Notes: a model not told the origin generated them from the sequence alone. Positions 33,811 to 43,792 are shown, counted from the first letter of the stretch. The stretch: 50,416 nt of DNA from Planctomycetota bacterium (GCA_026692885.1 JAPLNJ010000853.1:1-50416), one strand, 5' to 3'. Numbers and translations are program-made.

Positions 33811-35643
33811 ATGGCAACCACAGCCGCTCCATGCCCTCATTCCTTTCACATTCCCGTGATGGGCACCGGCTTCATGATCGATGCCCCACTGCGGATCGCC
33901 AAGTATGGCATCTCGACGGTGCTCTCCCTGGTGGACGACGTGCTGATCGAGCAGATGCGCAAGTTCCATTCCCAGCAAGAGGGTGAACCGTACGAACCGA
34001 TCACCGCGCACGACGAGGATGCCCGCGCTCACCGCATCACCGCGTACCTGAACTTCGTCGACCGACTCGTCCAGCGGCAAGTCGCCCAATTGCAAGCCTC
34101 GCCGTTCGAGGCCGGCAGCGAGATCACCCGCTACTACGAGCTGCTGCCGGAGACGCCCCTCTCGCGGGCTTATCGCGAAATGCTGGCCACGACGGATCCC
34201 GCCCAGCGGACTCGGCAGCAGCAAGAACTCCGACAACTTGCGGTGCCCGGCAGCATCGATGTGAACATCATGGCCAAAGGCGATCGCGAACCGATTCGCC
34301 ATGGCGAGAAACTGCCTCCGCAGTTCAGCGACGCCTCGGCAGCCCTGCGGGGTTACGCCCTCAGCACCCTCCGCTCCTCGATCGTCTTCTCGGCGGGCAT
34401 CAATCCGCGGTTGTACAGCTACATCGCCGAGTTCCCTGATTTCTTCCCGGATGCTAGCGGCGAGTTGAAAAAACAGATCATCCTCAAGGTCAGCGATTTC
34501 CGCTCGGCCGAGGTGCAGGGCAAGTTCCTGGCCAAACGCGGGCTGTGGGTTTCCGAGTACCGGATCGAATCCGGACTGAACTGCGGCGGACACGCTTTTC
34601 CGACCAAAGGCCTGCTATTGGGACCCATCCTGGAAGAGTTACATCGGCGGAAGGCGGAATTGATTGCCCTGTTGCACCGGCTGTACAGCAAGGCTCTGGC
34701 CGAGCGCGGCCGGGCGGCCAGTTCGCTGCCGCCTGCGGTCCGCGTCACCTTTCAGGGCGGCCTCGGAACCGGCGAGGAAGATCAGTTGCTGCGGGACTAC
34801 TACCACGTCGACGGCACCGGCTGGGGCACCCCTTTCTTGCTGGTACCCGAGGTGACCAATGTCGACGACGAACACCTGCGATTGCTCTGCAACGCAACGG
34901 ACGACGACGTGTTCTTGAGCGACAACTCGCCGTTTGGACTGCCCTTCTGGAACCTGCGTTCGTCCGCCAGTGAACAGGCCCGCCGCCGCCGGATCGAGGA
35001 GAACCACCCCGGCAGCCCGTGTCCGAAGGGCTTTGTCAAGTTATTCAACACCGAATTTACGACGCACCCGATTTGCGTCGCCTCGCGGCAATACCAGCAA
35101 CTCAAGCTGAAGCAACTGAAACTGGATGACCTTCCGGAGCCCCAGCGCACGGCCATGCGGGAGAGTGTCATGGCCAAGTCGTGCATCTGCCACGACCTGG
35201 CGGGCGTGGCCACGCTGAAACTCGGCATCGACCCTGCGGCGACACCGGCCGTGTGCTGCGGTCCCAATATCGTGAACTTCTCCCAGGTGCACACGCTGGA
35301 GGAGATGGTGGGAAACATCTACGGCCGAGTCTCCCTGATCACCAACCCCAATCGCCCCCACGTGCTGCTGCGGGAACTAGCCCTGTACATCGACTACATG
35401 CGTGACACCCTGCAGAAACAGGCGTTGGGGCTGGCGGACAGCACGTCGGACTATTGGCGCGAGTTCAAGGACAATCTGCTGGACGGCATCGACCACTATC
35501 GCCGCCTCGCCGGTCAGTTCGTGGCCGAGGCACAAACCCGGTTTCTCGATGAACTCGAGAGTCTGCGCGAGCGACTCGATACCATTCCGTTGGTGGACCC
35601 AGTTCCGGAACCGGAAGACGTGGGGCAACTCGTGCAAGCCTAG
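33811..35643 (+). CDS. Uncharacterised 610-residue protein with conserved-looking cysteine motifs
   Basis: I do not recognise a characterised function. The protein has no signal peptide or membrane helix and looks cytosolic. The N-terminus (FHIPVMGTGFMIDAPLRIAK followed by GISTVLSLVDDVLIEQM) resembles the opening of a TIM-barrel-like enzyme. Cysteines cluster in SGLNCGGHAFPTK, GSPCPKGFVK, AKSCICHDLAG and AVCCGPNIVNFS, which could bind metal or an iron-sulfur cluster. GTPFLLVPEVTNVDDEHL and SDNSPFGLPFWNLRSS suggest a substrate pocket. It is single-gene, upstream of the sialidase-like gene (44-bp gap), and they may be co-transcribed. The ATG at 33811 has only a weak ribosome-binding site. Confidence 0.88.
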   Translation: MATTAAPCPHSFHIPVMGTGFMIDAPLRIAKYGISTVLSLVDDVLIEQMRKFHSQQEGEPYEPITAHDEDARAHRITAYLNFVDRLVQRQVAQLQASPFEAGSEITRYYELLPETPLSRAYREMLATTDPAQRTRQQQELRQLAVPGSIDVNIMAKGDREPIRHGEKLPPQFSDASAALRGYALSTLRSSIVFSAGINPRLYSYIAEFPDFFPDASGELKKQIILKVSDFRSAEVQGKFLAKRGLWVSEYRIESGLNCGGHAFPTKGLLLGPILEELHRRKAELIALLHRLYSKALAERGRAASSLPPAVRVTFQGGLGTGEEDQLLRDYYHVDGTGWGTPFLLVPEVTNVDDEHLRLLCNATDDDVFLSDNSPFGLPFWNLRSSASEQARRRRIEENHPGSPCPKGFVKLFNTEFTTHPICVASRQYQQLKLKQLKLDDLPEPQRTAMRESVMAKSCICHDLAGVATLKLGIDPAATPAVCCGPNIVNFSQVHTLEEMVGNIYGRVSLITNPNRPHVLLRELALYIDYMRDTLQKQALGLADSTSDYWREFKDNLLDGIDHYRRLAGQFVAEAQTRFLDELESLRERLDTIPLVDPVPEPEDVGQLVQA

Positions 35644-35687
35644 CCGGTGTCCGTCTCGCGTCTCACGAGGCTCTGATCGGAGACCCT

Positions 35688-36788
35688 ATGCACAGGCACT
35701 TTTCCCGACGCGTCTTCCTGCAACGTGCACTCTCCGGCAGCGTGACTCTCTCGGCTTCCGCAGGACTTGGCCGGTCTCTGTGGGGAGCCGCGGCCCCGAC
35801 GACGAAATCGCGCCCGGATGTGATTGTCTACGAAGGGACCTACCCGGGTTGGCCGTGGATTACGGCCGGAGCGGACGGCACGCTGTACTGCGCGTTTCGC
35901 GAAGGCACCGAGCACGGCTATTCGTCAGTCGGCAAGGCCCTGTTCTGCCAGAGCACCGACCGGGGGCGAACTTGGTCGGCAGCCCAAGTCGTGGTGGACG
36001 CAGCGGACGTCGACGACCGCAACGTAGCCCTGGTGGAGTTGCCGAACCGGGAACTGCTGGTGACCTACAACACCTATGACCGGGCGCTGCAGTCCGTGGC
36101 GATGACCGTGCGTTCGGCGGACGGCGGACGAACGTGGTCCGCACCGCGACCGATCGGCGAGCCGAATACGCGAACCAAGTCCGCCGCGCTGCCGCTGACC
36201 GACGGCAGCTTGCTGCTGCCCTTCTACGTCGCGCCCGGCAGTGGTGCCCTGGCCGGTCTGTCGCCGGACCAGGGCCTCACCTGGAAGGTGGTCCGCGTGC
36301 CGGATATGGCCGGGTTCATCGGCGACGAGTGGGACGTCTTGGAAGTGGAACCGGGCCGCATCGTCGGCATCCTCCGTAACAGCCACCCCCAGACCGATGG
36401 GACGTTTTGGAAAACCGAAAGCCGCGACAGCGGGAAGACGTGGTCCGTCCCACGGCCCACGAACGTCCGCAGCCAGCGGCATCCGTCGCCCGCCCAAATC
36501 ACCCGTCACGGCCGAACGCCGATCCTGGTCTACGCGGACCGGCGCATGGTTTCGGTCTCCCTGGTTCGCACGTCCGACCCCGAATTCCTCCGGTGGGATG
36601 TCGAGCAGCGACTGCCCTGCTGGGTGTACAACGCCGACGAGAGTCCGATTCCGGACGGCAGCTACCCGGTTTCAGTCCAGACCGGCCCACGTGAGCGGCT
36701 GATCGTGGACTACGAGATCCGAACGAACTCCCAACGGATTGCCGGGTACTTTGTCACGCTCCCCGAGGACTGGGCGCCCCAAATATGA
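35688..36788 (+). CDS. Tat-exported sialidase-like (BNR repeat) protein
   Basis: A 366-residue protein with a twin-arginine signal (FSRRVFLQRALSGS) and a six-bladed-propeller sialidase-like fold marked by Asp-box repeats STDRGRTWS, SADGGRTWS, SPDQGLTWK and SRDSGKTWS. Planctomycetes encode many such exo-alpha-sialidase-family proteins; the sugar specificity cannot be read from sequence, and some are not sialidases. GGAGA is well placed before the ATG. A role in polysaccharide degradation outside the cytoplasm is likely. Confidence 0.9.
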   Translation: MHRHFSRRVFLQRALSGSVTLSASAGLGRSLWGAAAPTTKSRPDVIVYEGTYPGWPWITAGADGTLYCAFREGTEHGYSSVGKALFCQSTDRGRTWSAAQVVVDAADVDDRNVALVELPNRELLVTYNTYDRALQSVAMTVRSADGGRTWSAPRPIGEPNTRTKSAALPLTDGSLLLPFYVAPGSGALAGLSPDQGLTWKVVRVPDMAGFIGDEWDVLEVEPGRIVGILRNSHPQTDGTFWKTESRDSGKTWSVPRPTNVRSQRHPSPAQITRHGRTPILVYADRRMVSVSLVRTSDPEFLRWDVEQRLPCWVYNADESPIPDGSYPVSVQTGPRERLIVDYEIRTNSQRIAGYFVTLPEDWAPQI

Positions 36789-36843
36789 TCGCGATTTTCT
36801 TCTTCCCATCCACCTGCCTGGGGATATTTTGGCAAAGGAATGG

Positions 36844-36920
36844 TGGGCAAGGGAATGGGGACAATGGTGGCTGGCTCGGTCGGTCTTTCAACATTCCTCT
36901 GCCCTACATTCCCTTGCCCA
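36844..36920. repeat. Inverted repeat after the sialidase-like gene
   Basis: 14-bp arms TGGGCAAGGGAATG (36844-36857) and complement (36907-36920). It may be a terminator or repeat relic in the gap before msrB, whose 3' end it faces. Confidence 0.65.
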
Positions 36921-37036
36921 AGAATTGACGGGTTCGGCTCTGCTCGACGAACGGCCAACATCCTCGGCTGCGGCCTGACGCAGTAGCAGTTCCAGCACCG
37001 AACGGACCAATATCGCCGCGGAGTGGGACAGGGCCG

Positions 37037-37675
37037 TCACTTCTTCTCGGCCGGAACTTCTGGGGTGGCTTTCTTCTCGACGAGTTTCAGCGCCGCAGAG
37101 TTCATGCAGTAGCGCAGGCCGGTCGGTGGCGGACCGTCCTGGAAGACGTGCCCCAGATGCGCACCGCACTTGGCACACCGGACTTCGGTACGTTCCATGA
37201 GCAGCTCATGATCGGCAAGCGTCTTGATCTGTTTGTCATCCACGGCCTGATAGAAACTGGGCCAACCGCAATGGGCGTCGAATTTCGTCTCGGACAGGAA
37301 CAGCGGTTCTCCGCAGCCGATGCAGTGATAAACGCCTTCCTTCTTGCAGTTCCAGTACTCGCCTGTAAACGGGCGTTCGGTGCCCTTCTGCCGCGTCACT
37401 TGGTACTGCAGCGGGGTCAGTACCTTCTTCCAGTCCGCATCCGTTTTCGGCAGTTCTTTCGCGGGTTCACGGGACTTGCTAGCTGTATCTGGAGCTTTCA
37501 TCTTGCCTGCTTCATTACGTGGCTTGGGGGCCTTCGCTTCGGCTGCCTGGGCCGTGGGGATGACCACCGTGCCTTGTTGGCAGCCCGCTGCAAACAGCGA
37601 CACGAGTACCAGACCACCCACGATCCGCCGCACTCGGACGAATGAATTACCTTGAGACGCATTGGAACGGTACAT
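37037..37675 (-). CDS. msrB: Exported peptide-methionine (R)-S-oxide reductase
   Basis: A 212-residue protein with a lipoprotein-type signal ([16 protein letters not shown]), a Lys/Pro-rich linker and a complete MsrB domain from about 80: [20 protein letters not shown], zinc pair CIGC and [14 protein letters not shown], and the catalytic cysteine in [11 protein letters not shown]. It reduces methionine-R-sulfoxide in proteins; the signal places it at the cell surface or periplasm to repair exported proteins. The linker has no known function. No reductant partner is adjacent. Confidence 0.95.
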   Translation of the reverse strand: MYRSNASQGNSFVRVRRIVGGLVLVSLFAAGCQQGTVVIPTAQAAEAKAPKPRNEAGKMKAPDTASKSREPAKELPKTDADWKKVLTPLQYQVTRQKGTERPFTGEYWNCKKEGVYHCIGCGEPLFLSETKFDAHCGWPSFYQAVDDKQIKTLADHELLMERTEVRCAKCGAHLGHVFQDGPPPTGLRYCMNSAALKLVEKKATPEVPAEKK

Positions 37676-37745
37676 ACGTATTACCTGCCTGTTGAAACAG
37701 TTCAGCCCAAATACACATCACTTCGGATTAAGCCCGGGTGTGCCC

Positions 37746-37836
37746 AGGAAATGGGAGGGCGAGGCTCCTGCCGAGCCGGAGCGGGGCGTCGATAACGCCC
37801 ACGACTCCGCGGGAGCGTCGCCCTCCCATTTCCCGT
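37746..37836. repeat. Imperfect palindrome between msrB and cinA
   Basis: AGGAAATGGGAGGGCGAGGC at the left faces a GTCGCCCTCCCATTTCCCG arm at the right. The GGGAGGGCGAGGCTCCTGCC module recurs near 48404, suggesting a shared repeat family. Confidence 0.75.
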
Positions 37837-37939
37837 GCCCCGATTTTCCCTGGACAACCCAGACTCAAGAGGGTTGCGTAAGTCGTCTTTAGACCCGAAC
37901 ATTATACGGACTTGACCAAGGACGAAAAGGAGAACTGGG

Positions 37940-39205
37940 ATGTATGCGGAAGTAATCTCGATCGGGGACGAAATGACCACCGGCCAGCGTCTGGACACCA
38001 ACAGCCAATGGCTCAGCCAACGCCTGGGCGAAATTGGCGTGCGGGTGCTGTTTCACACGACGGTGGGCGATGAACTGGAGTCGCACGTCCAGGTTTACCG
38101 GCAAGCGTTCGAGCGAGCTGACGTGGTGCTCAGTACGGGCGGCCTGGGACCAACCGCCGATGACCTGACGCGGCAGGCCCTGGCCGATGTCTTGGGCGTC
38201 GACTTGGTGCTGGACGAACCCGCGTGGCAACACATCCAGCAGCTGTTCGCCCACCGTCAACGTGAAATGCCGCCGCGCAACGTCGTGCAGGCCATGTTCC
38301 CATGTGGCAGCCGCGTCATTCCCAATCCGCACGGCACGGCTCCGGGAATCGTGGCGGAGATCCCCCGGCCCGGTCGGTCCCCGGTACGCGTGTTTGCTTT
38401 GCCTGGCGTCCCGGCCGAGATGCGCGAAATGTGGGACCAGACCGTCGCGCCCGAGCTCTTGTCGGCGTTGGGGGGAAATCGCCGCATCATCCGGCATCGC
38501 TGTCTCCGCTGTTTTGGCGTCGGCGAGAGCGACCTGGAACGGATGCTACCGGATTTGATCCGGCGCGGACGTACGCCGACGGTGGGGATCACCGTGAACC
38601 AAGCGACCATCACGTTGCGGATTACGGCTGAAGGCGAATCGCCGCAAGCGTGTTTCGCCGCCATGGAACCGACCGTGGCTACGATCCGCCAGTGCCTGGG
38701 CGACTTGATCTTTGGTCAGGAGGAAGATGAATTGCAGCATGCGGTCGTCCGGCAGTTGGCCAAGCAGGGGCAGACGCTGGCCACGGCCGAGTACAAATCG
38801 GGAGGCCTGCTGGCTTATTGGCTGAGCGAGGCCGACCCGGCGGGCGGTGTCTACCGCGGTGGCTCGGTCGTCCACGACGAGACGGTGCTGGCGCGCCTGG
38901 CGGGACTGGCCCCGGCCGCAATCTTGGCAGCCAGCAAGTCCACCGCCGAAGTGGTCTGCGGGATGGCCGCGAGTTGCCGGGAGCTATATCAGACCGACTA
39001 CGCGTTGGCGCTGGGTCCGTTTCCCAGCTCTGATTCCGCTACGTCCCGACCTGGTGATGTGCACTACGCGCTCGCCGGACCACATGGCACCGAAGCCAAA
39101 GCTACGCTCTTCGCTGGACACCCGGACATCCTGCGGGCGCGCACCGTCAAGGCCACGCTGAACTTTCTGCGATTGAAGTTAAAGGAGACCGAACGATGGA
39201 TTTAG
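37940..39205 (+). CDS. cinA: CinA family protein with degenerate C-terminal amidase domain
   Basis: A 421-residue protein: N-terminal MoCF/COG1058-type domain ([44 protein letters not shown]), then a C-terminal CinA domain from about 265. Characterised CinA C-terminal domains are nicotinamide mononucleotide deamidases with an AESCTGG motif, whose serine is the nucleophile. Here it reads AEYKSGG, and the later SGIAGP-type motif reads LGPFPSS. The N-terminal domain looks intact, so ADP-ribose pyrophosphatase activity may remain. AAAGGAG precedes the ATG. The gene overlaps the downstream SDR start by 10 bp. Confidence 0.93.
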   Translation: MYAEVISIGDEMTTGQRLDTNSQWLSQRLGEIGVRVLFHTTVGDELESHVQVYRQAFERADVVLSTGGLGPTADDLTRQALADVLGVDLVLDEPAWQHIQQLFAHRQREMPPRNVVQAMFPCGSRVIPNPHGTAPGIVAEIPRPGRSPVRVFALPGVPAEMREMWDQTVAPELLSALGGNRRIIRHRCLRCFGVGESDLERMLPDLIRRGRTPTVGITVNQATITLRITAEGESPQACFAAMEPTVATIRQCLGDLIFGQEEDELQHAVVRQLAKQGQTLATAEYKSGGLLAYWLSEADPAGGVYRGGSVVHDETVLARLAGLAPAAILAASKSTAEVVCGMAASCRELYQTDYALALGPFPSSDSATSRPGDVHYALAGPHGTEAKATLFAGHPDILRARTVKATLNFLRLKLKETERWI

Positions 39206-39957
39206 GGTTGAAGGACAAAGTGGTGCTGGTGACAGGTGGCTCCCGCGGCTTGGGCAAGACGATCTGCCTGACGCTGGCTCAGGAAGGGGCGTCGGTTGGC
39301 GTGAACTACCGCGGCAGTGTGGACAAGGCGGGCGCGGTGGTCCGCGAAATCCAGGACCGTTGCGGCGCCCGGGCCGTCGCCATCGGCGGCGACGTGTCGC
39401 AGGAAGCTCAGGTCGCGGCGATGTTCGATGAAGTCGAACGGACGCTCGGCCCCGTGGACGCCCTGGTCAACAACGCGGCCTTTTGTCCGGTCGGCGCCAC
39501 AGCGGATCTGAGTGTCCAGGATTTCGCCACGACGCTGGCCGTGAACATGACCGGCACGTTCCTGGCCAGCCGGGAACTCGTGCGGCGACTGCTGGCCAGG
39601 AAAAGTCAGGGCCAGATCGTGAACATCTCGTCGCAGGCGGCTTTCCGCGGTTCGGAGTCGGGCAAGACGGCTTACGACGCCTCCAAAGCAGGCATCATCG
39701 GCTTCACGATCTCCCTGGCTCGCGAGATGGCCAAACACGGCATCCATGTCAATTGCGTGGCAGCCGGGCTGATGTACACCGAAATGTTGGCTGCGATGAT
39801 CGACGCGGATCCGGAGCGATTCAACAAACGCGTGCCCTTGGGACGCGTCGGCAAGACCACCGAGATTGCCGACGTGGTCGTGTTCCTCTGCTCCGCTCGC
39901 GCCAGTTACATGACCGGCGCCACGGTCGACGTCAGCGGCGGTCTGGCGATGCACTGA
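39196..39957 (+). CDS. Short-chain dehydrogenase/reductase, FabG-like
   Basis: A 253-residue classical SDR: glycine-rich cofactor motif [11 protein letters not shown] near 12-22, NNAAF, catalytic serine in NISSQAAF, and the YxxxK in TAYDASKAG. The C-terminal [20 protein letters not shown] is typical of FabG-type oxidoreductases. It could serve fatty-acid synthesis or another alcohol/ketone reaction; the substrate is not determinable here. It is co-transcribed with cinA. AAAGGAG lies upstream of the ATG at 39196. Confidence 0.93.
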   Translation: MDLGLKDKVVLVTGGSRGLGKTICLTLAQEGASVGVNYRGSVDKAGAVVREIQDRCGARAVAIGGDVSQEAQVAAMFDEVERTLGPVDALVNNAAFCPVGATADLSVQDFATTLAVNMTGTFLASRELVRRLLARKSQGQIVNISSQAAFRGSESGKTAYDASKAGIIGFTISLAREMAKHGIHVNCVAAGLMYTEMLAAMIDADPERFNKRVPLGRVGKTTEIADVVVFLCSARASYMTGATVDVSGGLAMH

Positions 39958-39993
39958 ATCCGGCGGAGCCCGGCGGATGCGGCGACTTCGGAT

Positions 39994-40162
39994 GCCTTGA
40001 TCATAACGTTGCACACAACGCTAGCAGCAGAAGGTCAGGGTGGCTGGGGCAGAGCGCAGCGATGCCCCAGAAACCGGGGACTGGGGCTTCGCTTAGGCTC
40101 AGCCACCAGCCACCCGGATCATGGCCAGCACCGACAGCCGTGCGCAACGTTATGATCAAGGC
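39994..40162. repeat. Inverted-repeat element after the SDR gene
   Basis: Perfect 19-bp terminal arms GCCTTGATCATAACGTTGC (39994-40012) and complement (40144-40162) enclose a nested GGTGGCTGGGGC...GCTCAGCCACC region. It separates the SDR gene from the convergent lipoprotein gene and has the form of a MITE-type element. Confidence 0.88.
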
Positions 40163-40181
40163 CGACTTCGGAAGTCGGCAG

Positions 40182-40775
40182 CTACTGACGCGGACGTTCG
40201 ACCATCAGTTCTTCGGTCTGGGGATTGTAGATGTACCGCTGGCCCTGCGCGAGTTCCGGCAACCGGATCTGATTGGCCTCGATGATTTGCGTCATGAACT
40301 CGTCATGGGACTTTGGTCCCTGGCCGTTGCTGGCCTTGAAGAGCTTCAACGCTTCCGGAATCTGGACCTCGAAGATGACTCGTTCACGCACCGTAAAGAG
40401 GGTCTTGACCGACGTCACGACGGTGCCCTCGTGCGGATCCAGGCTGCGGCCGGCGATGCCGACGCCCTTTTGGGCCTTCACTTGTTCGGTCTCCGGCATC
40501 GCAGGTTGCGGAACCACGGCTGCTGGTGCCGCCGCAGACGTCCCAGGCACCGCAGGCTGAGCCCCGGGTGCCGGCGCCGGCTGGCTGGGGAACGTGGGCT
40601 GCGGTTGTGGCTGCGCAAGATCCCGCACGTCCGGCGACAGCGGAGTCCAGGGCGCAATCGCCGGCGCTGGTGTCACCGCCGGCGCGGCGGAAGGCGGCGG
40701 ATTCTTGGTTGTCTCTGAAGAGCACCCCAGCACGACCGTCGACCAGCACAATCCCCAGACCCATTTCGCTTGCAT
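40182..40775 (-). CDS. Proline/alanine-rich lipoprotein of unknown function
   Basis: A 197-residue protein with a lipobox (TVVLGCSS, Cys near residue 18), a long Pro/Ala/Gln linker (about 25-95) and a compact C-terminal region (SVKTLFTVRERVIFEVQIPE ... RYIYNPQTEELMVERP) that I do not recognise as a named family. It resembles planctomycete lipoproteins with a globular C-terminal domain carried away from the membrane. GGGAGA precedes the ATG. It follows surE by 44 bp on the same strand. Confidence 0.8.
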   Translation of the reverse strand: MQAKWVWGLCWSTVVLGCSSETTKNPPPSAAPAVTPAPAIAPWTPLSPDVRDLAQPQPQPTFPSQPAPAPGAQPAVPGTSAAAPAAVVPQPAMPETEQVKAQKGVGIAGRSLDPHEGTVVTSVKTLFTVRERVIFEVQIPEALKLFKASNGQGPKSHDEFMTQIIEANQIRLPELAQGQRYIYNPQTEELMVERPRQ

Positions 40776-40819
40776 GACTGTCTCCCTCGCTGTTTCGGAT
40801 CACCCCAATTGCCAACCGC

Positions 40820-41581
40820 CTACTCCGCCAACTTCAACTGCCAGCCCGCCATCTCCTGCAGCACGCGATACTGCGTCATATCGTACTGCAACGGTGTCAA
40901 GGTCACAAATCCCTGTTGCAGGGCCGTCAAATCGGTCTCTTGTTCGCCGGGTTGTGGGGGTGGATCGTTCGTGGCCCAATAGTAGTTGCGACCGCGTGGA
41001 TCCTGTCGTTTGAGATAGTGTTCCCCGTACCGTTGGACGCCCATCGGCACGATCCGCACTTCGGTCGCCGCCTGCAGCGCGGCCGTCGGAATGTTCAGGT
41101 TGTACAACTGGGCGCCGGGGTTCTTCAGGTGGAGTAGTTGCTGGATGACGTGGCGCGCCAGCCGGGCCGCTTTCGCAAAATCGGCTTGCTCGTCGAACTC
41201 CAACGACACGGCCACGCTGGTGATCCCGAAGAAGGCACCCTCCACGGCCGCGGCCACCGTGCCGGAGTAGAGCACGTTGATGCCGGCGTTCAATCCGCCG
41301 TTGATGCCGCTGACGATCAGGTCCGGCCGTCGGCAGAATTCGAACAGGCCGATCTTCACACAATCGGCCGGGCTACCCTCGACCGCCCAACCGCGGTGCC
41401 GCTCGCCGTCATAGGCCTCGCGACAGACCAGCGGGCTCAGAAACGTGATCGAATGGGCCACCCCGCTCTGCTCCACGGCCGGCGCGACCACGCAGACTTC
41501 GCCCATCTGGAGGAGTTCGCGTTCCAACGCGGCCAGACCCGGAGCGTGGATACCGTCGTCGTTGGTCAGTAGGATTTGCAC
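40820..41581 (-). CDS. surE: 5'/3'-nucleotidase SurE
   Basis: A 253-residue SurE: metal-binding NDDGI at the start (LLTNDDGIHAPGL), VVAPAVEQSGVAHSIT, CVKIGL, and SGINGGLNAGINVLYSGTVA with all conserved residues. It dephosphorylates nucleoside monophosphates in a divalent-metal-dependent manner. The start is put at the GTG at 41581, directly before ILLTNDDG; a longer frame lacks homology. The ribosome-binding site is weak. It probably heads a two-gene unit with the lipoprotein. Confidence 0.95.
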   Translation of the reverse strand: MQILLTNDDGIHAPGLAALERELLQMGEVCVVAPAVEQSGVAHSITFLSPLVCREAYDGERHRGWAVEGSPADCVKIGLFEFCRRPDLIVSGINGGLNAGINVLYSGTVAAAVEGAFFGITSVAVSLEFDEQADFAKAARLARHVIQQLLHLKNPGAQLYNLNIPTAALQAATEVRIVPMGVQRYGEHYLKRQDPRGRNYYWATNDPPPQPGEQETDLTALQQGFVTLTPLQYDMTQYRVLQEMAGWQLKLAE

Positions 41582-41684
41582 GGCCGAAGTCGCTTGGGAC
41601 GGAGGGATCGAAACGCAACTGCAAGTCCGTGAGTATAGGGTGCGGCTCCTCATCCTTCAACGACCCTGTCACTCCCTCGCCGGC

Positions 41685-41819
41685 CCTAGTGCTCTGTCAA
41701 AGCTTGAGTTTAGGGTTGTGAGCGGCAAGGCGCTAACCGCCGGTGGCTCGAAACCGGCGGCTAGCGCCTTGCCGCTCACTTAACGCGACCCTAATTCTTA
41801 GCCTTGACACAGCACTAGC
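41685..41819. repeat. Long imperfect palindrome between surE and guaA
   Basis: CTAGTGCTCTGTCAAAGC (41685) faces GCCTTGACACAGCACTAG (41802-41819), with inner arms around AGCGGCAAGGCGCTA. Total arm length is about 60 bp with mismatches. A fragment related to this family appears at 48515-48655. It fills most of the 41582-41916 gap. Confidence 0.85.
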
Positions 41820-41839
41820 CTTTCGGCCGCCCGTTGCCT

Positions 41840-41845
41840 TATAAT
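41840..41845 (+). promoter_or_regulatory. Candidate -10 element of guaA
   Basis: A perfect TATAAT lies 72 bases before the guaA start codon. No good -35 exists at 16-18 bases; the only TTGACA (41804) is 30 bases away and inside the upstream palindrome. Confidence 0.4.
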
Positions 41846-41916
41846 CTGCCGGTACCAGTCCCGCCAACCCAACTGCGGGCTGTTTTTGTTTTGGCACTCC
41901 GGTTGGATTTTGGTTC

Positions 41917-43500
41917 ATGAACACGCCTGTCGTCGCATCCCCGCCTAAGTCCTCCCGTCTCTTTCACGAGCGAGTCCTGGTACTGGACTTCGGCTCGCAG
42001 TATGCCCAACTGATCGCGCGCCGCGTCCGCGAGCAGAACGTGTTTTGCGAAATCGTGCGGCACGACATCTCGGTGGAGCGGCTGCAGGCCCATCGCCCTC
42101 GCGGAATCATCCTCTCGGGTGGGCCGGCGAGCGTCTATGACGAGGGCGCCCCGCGCTGCGACCCGGCCCTATTTCGTCTGGGAATTCCGGTGCTGGGCAT
42201 CTGCTACGGCATGCAACTGATGTGCGATGTTCTGGGCGGTAAGGTGGACAGTGCTTCGTCGCGGGAGTACGGCCGCGCTCGTGTCCAGATCGATTCGCAC
42301 GCCGATCTGTTTGCCGGTTTGCCGACCGAAACCGATGTGTGGATGAGTCATGGCGACCAGGTGACGCGAGTTTCCGCGGATTTTGTCGCGCTAGCCCACA
42401 CCCCGACGTGCCCGATTGCCGCAGTGAAACACCAACGGCTGCCGGTGTACGGACTGCAATTCCATCCCGAGGTCACGCACACGCCGCGCGGCGGTACGAT
42501 CCTGCACAACTTCGTGACCGTCGTCTGCGGCTGCGAAGGCACGTGGCACCTGGGCGATTTTGCCCGCGAGACGATCGAGCGGATGCGGGCCGAGATCGGC
42601 GACTCCCGCGTGATCTGCGGTCTGTCCGGCGGGGTCGATTCGGCCGTGACGGCGGCCCTGTTGTACAAGGCGATCGGCGCGCGATTGTCGTGTATCCTGG
42701 TCAACAACGGTCTCGTGCGCAAGGCCGAACAGGAGTCGGTGATCGCCGAGTTTACGAATCACTTCCAGACGGACTTGCATGTGGTGGACGGGGAGCAGCG
42801 ATTCCTGTCCGCGCTGGCCGGCGTCTGCGAACCGCAGGAGAAGCGGCGGCGCATCGGCCACGCCTTTATCGAGTGTTTCAAAGCCGAAGCCACCAAGATT
42901 CAGGACGTTCGGTTCTTGGCGCAGGGCACGCTGTATCCCGATGTGATCGAGAGCGGCGCCGCTCTGGACGGACCCTCGGCGACCATCAAACTGCATCACA
43001 ACGTCGGGGGACTGCCGGCCGAATTGGGCTTCAAGTTGATCGAGCCGCTGCGGGACTTGTTCAAGGACGAAGTCCGCAAGTTGGGGCTGGAGTTGGGGCT
43101 GCCCCCGGAGGTTGTCTGGCGGCATCCGTTCCCTGGACCGGGCCTGGCGGTGCGCTGTCTGGGCGAAGTCTCGCGTGAGCGGCTGAACGTGCTGCGCGAA
43201 GCGGATGCGATCGTGGTCGAGGAAATCCAGGCCGCGGGTTTGTACCGGCAAACGGCCCAGGCCTTCGCGGTGTTGCTGCCCGTGCAGAGCGTCGGTGTCA
43301 TGGGCGATGCCCGGACTTACGAAAACGCGGTCGCGGTCCGCTGCGTCAACAGCGAGGACTTCATGACCGCCGACTGGAGCCACCTGCCGTACGAAGTGTT
43401 GGCCCGGATTTCGACCCGCATCATCAACGAGGTGCGCGGCGTGAACCGGGTCTGCTACGACATCAGTTCCAAACCGCCGGCCACAATCGAGTGGGAGTGA
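41917..43500 (+). CDS. guaA: GMP synthase (glutamine-hydrolysing)
   Basis: A 527-residue GuaA with both domains: class I amidotransferase (GICYGMQLM with its cysteine, QFHPEVTHT with its histidine and glutamate) and ATP pyrophosphatase ([16 protein letters not shown]-loop) followed by the dimerisation domain ending KPPATIEWE. It converts XMP to GMP with glutamine and ATP, the last step of GMP synthesis. Length and motifs are standard. The first 20 residues are a variable extension. It is probably monocistronic. Confidence 0.97.
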   Translation: MNTPVVASPPKSSRLFHERVLVLDFGSQYAQLIARRVREQNVFCEIVRHDISVERLQAHRPRGIILSGGPASVYDEGAPRCDPALFRLGIPVLGICYGMQLMCDVLGGKVDSASSREYGRARVQIDSHADLFAGLPTETDVWMSHGDQVTRVSADFVALAHTPTCPIAAVKHQRLPVYGLQFHPEVTHTPRGGTILHNFVTVVCGCEGTWHLGDFARETIERMRAEIGDSRVICGLSGGVDSAVTAALLYKAIGARLSCILVNNGLVRKAEQESVIAEFTNHFQTDLHVVDGEQRFLSALAGVCEPQEKRRRIGHAFIECFKAEATKIQDVRFLAQGTLYPDVIESGAALDGPSATIKLHHNVGGLPAELGFKLIEPLRDLFKDEVRKLGLELGLPPEVVWRHPFPGPGLAVRCLGEVSRERLNVLREADAIVVEEIQAAGLYRQTAQAFAVLLPVQSVGVMGDARTYENAVAVRCVNSEDFMTADWSHLPYEVLARISTRIINEVRGVNRVCYDISSKPPATIEWE

Positions 43501-43662
43501 CCGTGGTTCCAAGTCTCGCTGAATAGAGCGTAGCCGTGCGTGGCGGCATGCCTTTCGCAGCAGTTGGGATGGGAGCCGCGATGGAAGGGCGATACAATCC
43601 TCGCTGACTTGCCTGATCACGAACCTTTCCATCGAGCCATACCACACGCGGTGGAGTTGGCC

Positions 43663-43754
43663 TCGTTTGACCGCGACCGGGTATCCGCTTGCGGGTGTGG
43701 AACGCGTCGCCTGAGGCTAAGGCTTCGCGCTCCCCGGTGGGTCGCGGTTAAACG
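43663..43754. repeat. Degenerate GCGACC-type palindrome before the efflux operon
   Basis: CGTTTGACCGCGACCGG and CCGGTGGGTCGCGGTTAAACG form the outer arms. They are related to the family at 22173-22254 and 6363-6391. It ends 39 bases before the GTG of the membrane-fusion gene. Confidence 0.8.
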
Positions 43755-43792
43755 ATCCATCAATCCTTCCGCCTGTTTGAAAGGGGTAGCCT

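Noticed and set aside
33135..33986. 283-codon frame across the RRM leader and the start of the unknown protein
   Set aside because: It overlaps two better-supported genes, has no homology and no ribosome-binding site.
39483..40718. 411-codon frame overlapping the SDR and lipoprotein genes
   Set aside because: It crosses the 39994-40162 repeat element and shows no family resemblance; the overlapped genes are well supported.
41804..41845. TTGACA and TATAAT upstream of guaA as one promoter
   Set aside because: The spacing is 30 bases, too long for a sigma70 promoter, and TTGACA belongs to the arm of a palindrome; only the -10 is kept as a weak candidate.
42391..43647. 418-codon frame opposite guaA
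   Set aside because: Antisense shadow of a textbook GMP synthase gene.
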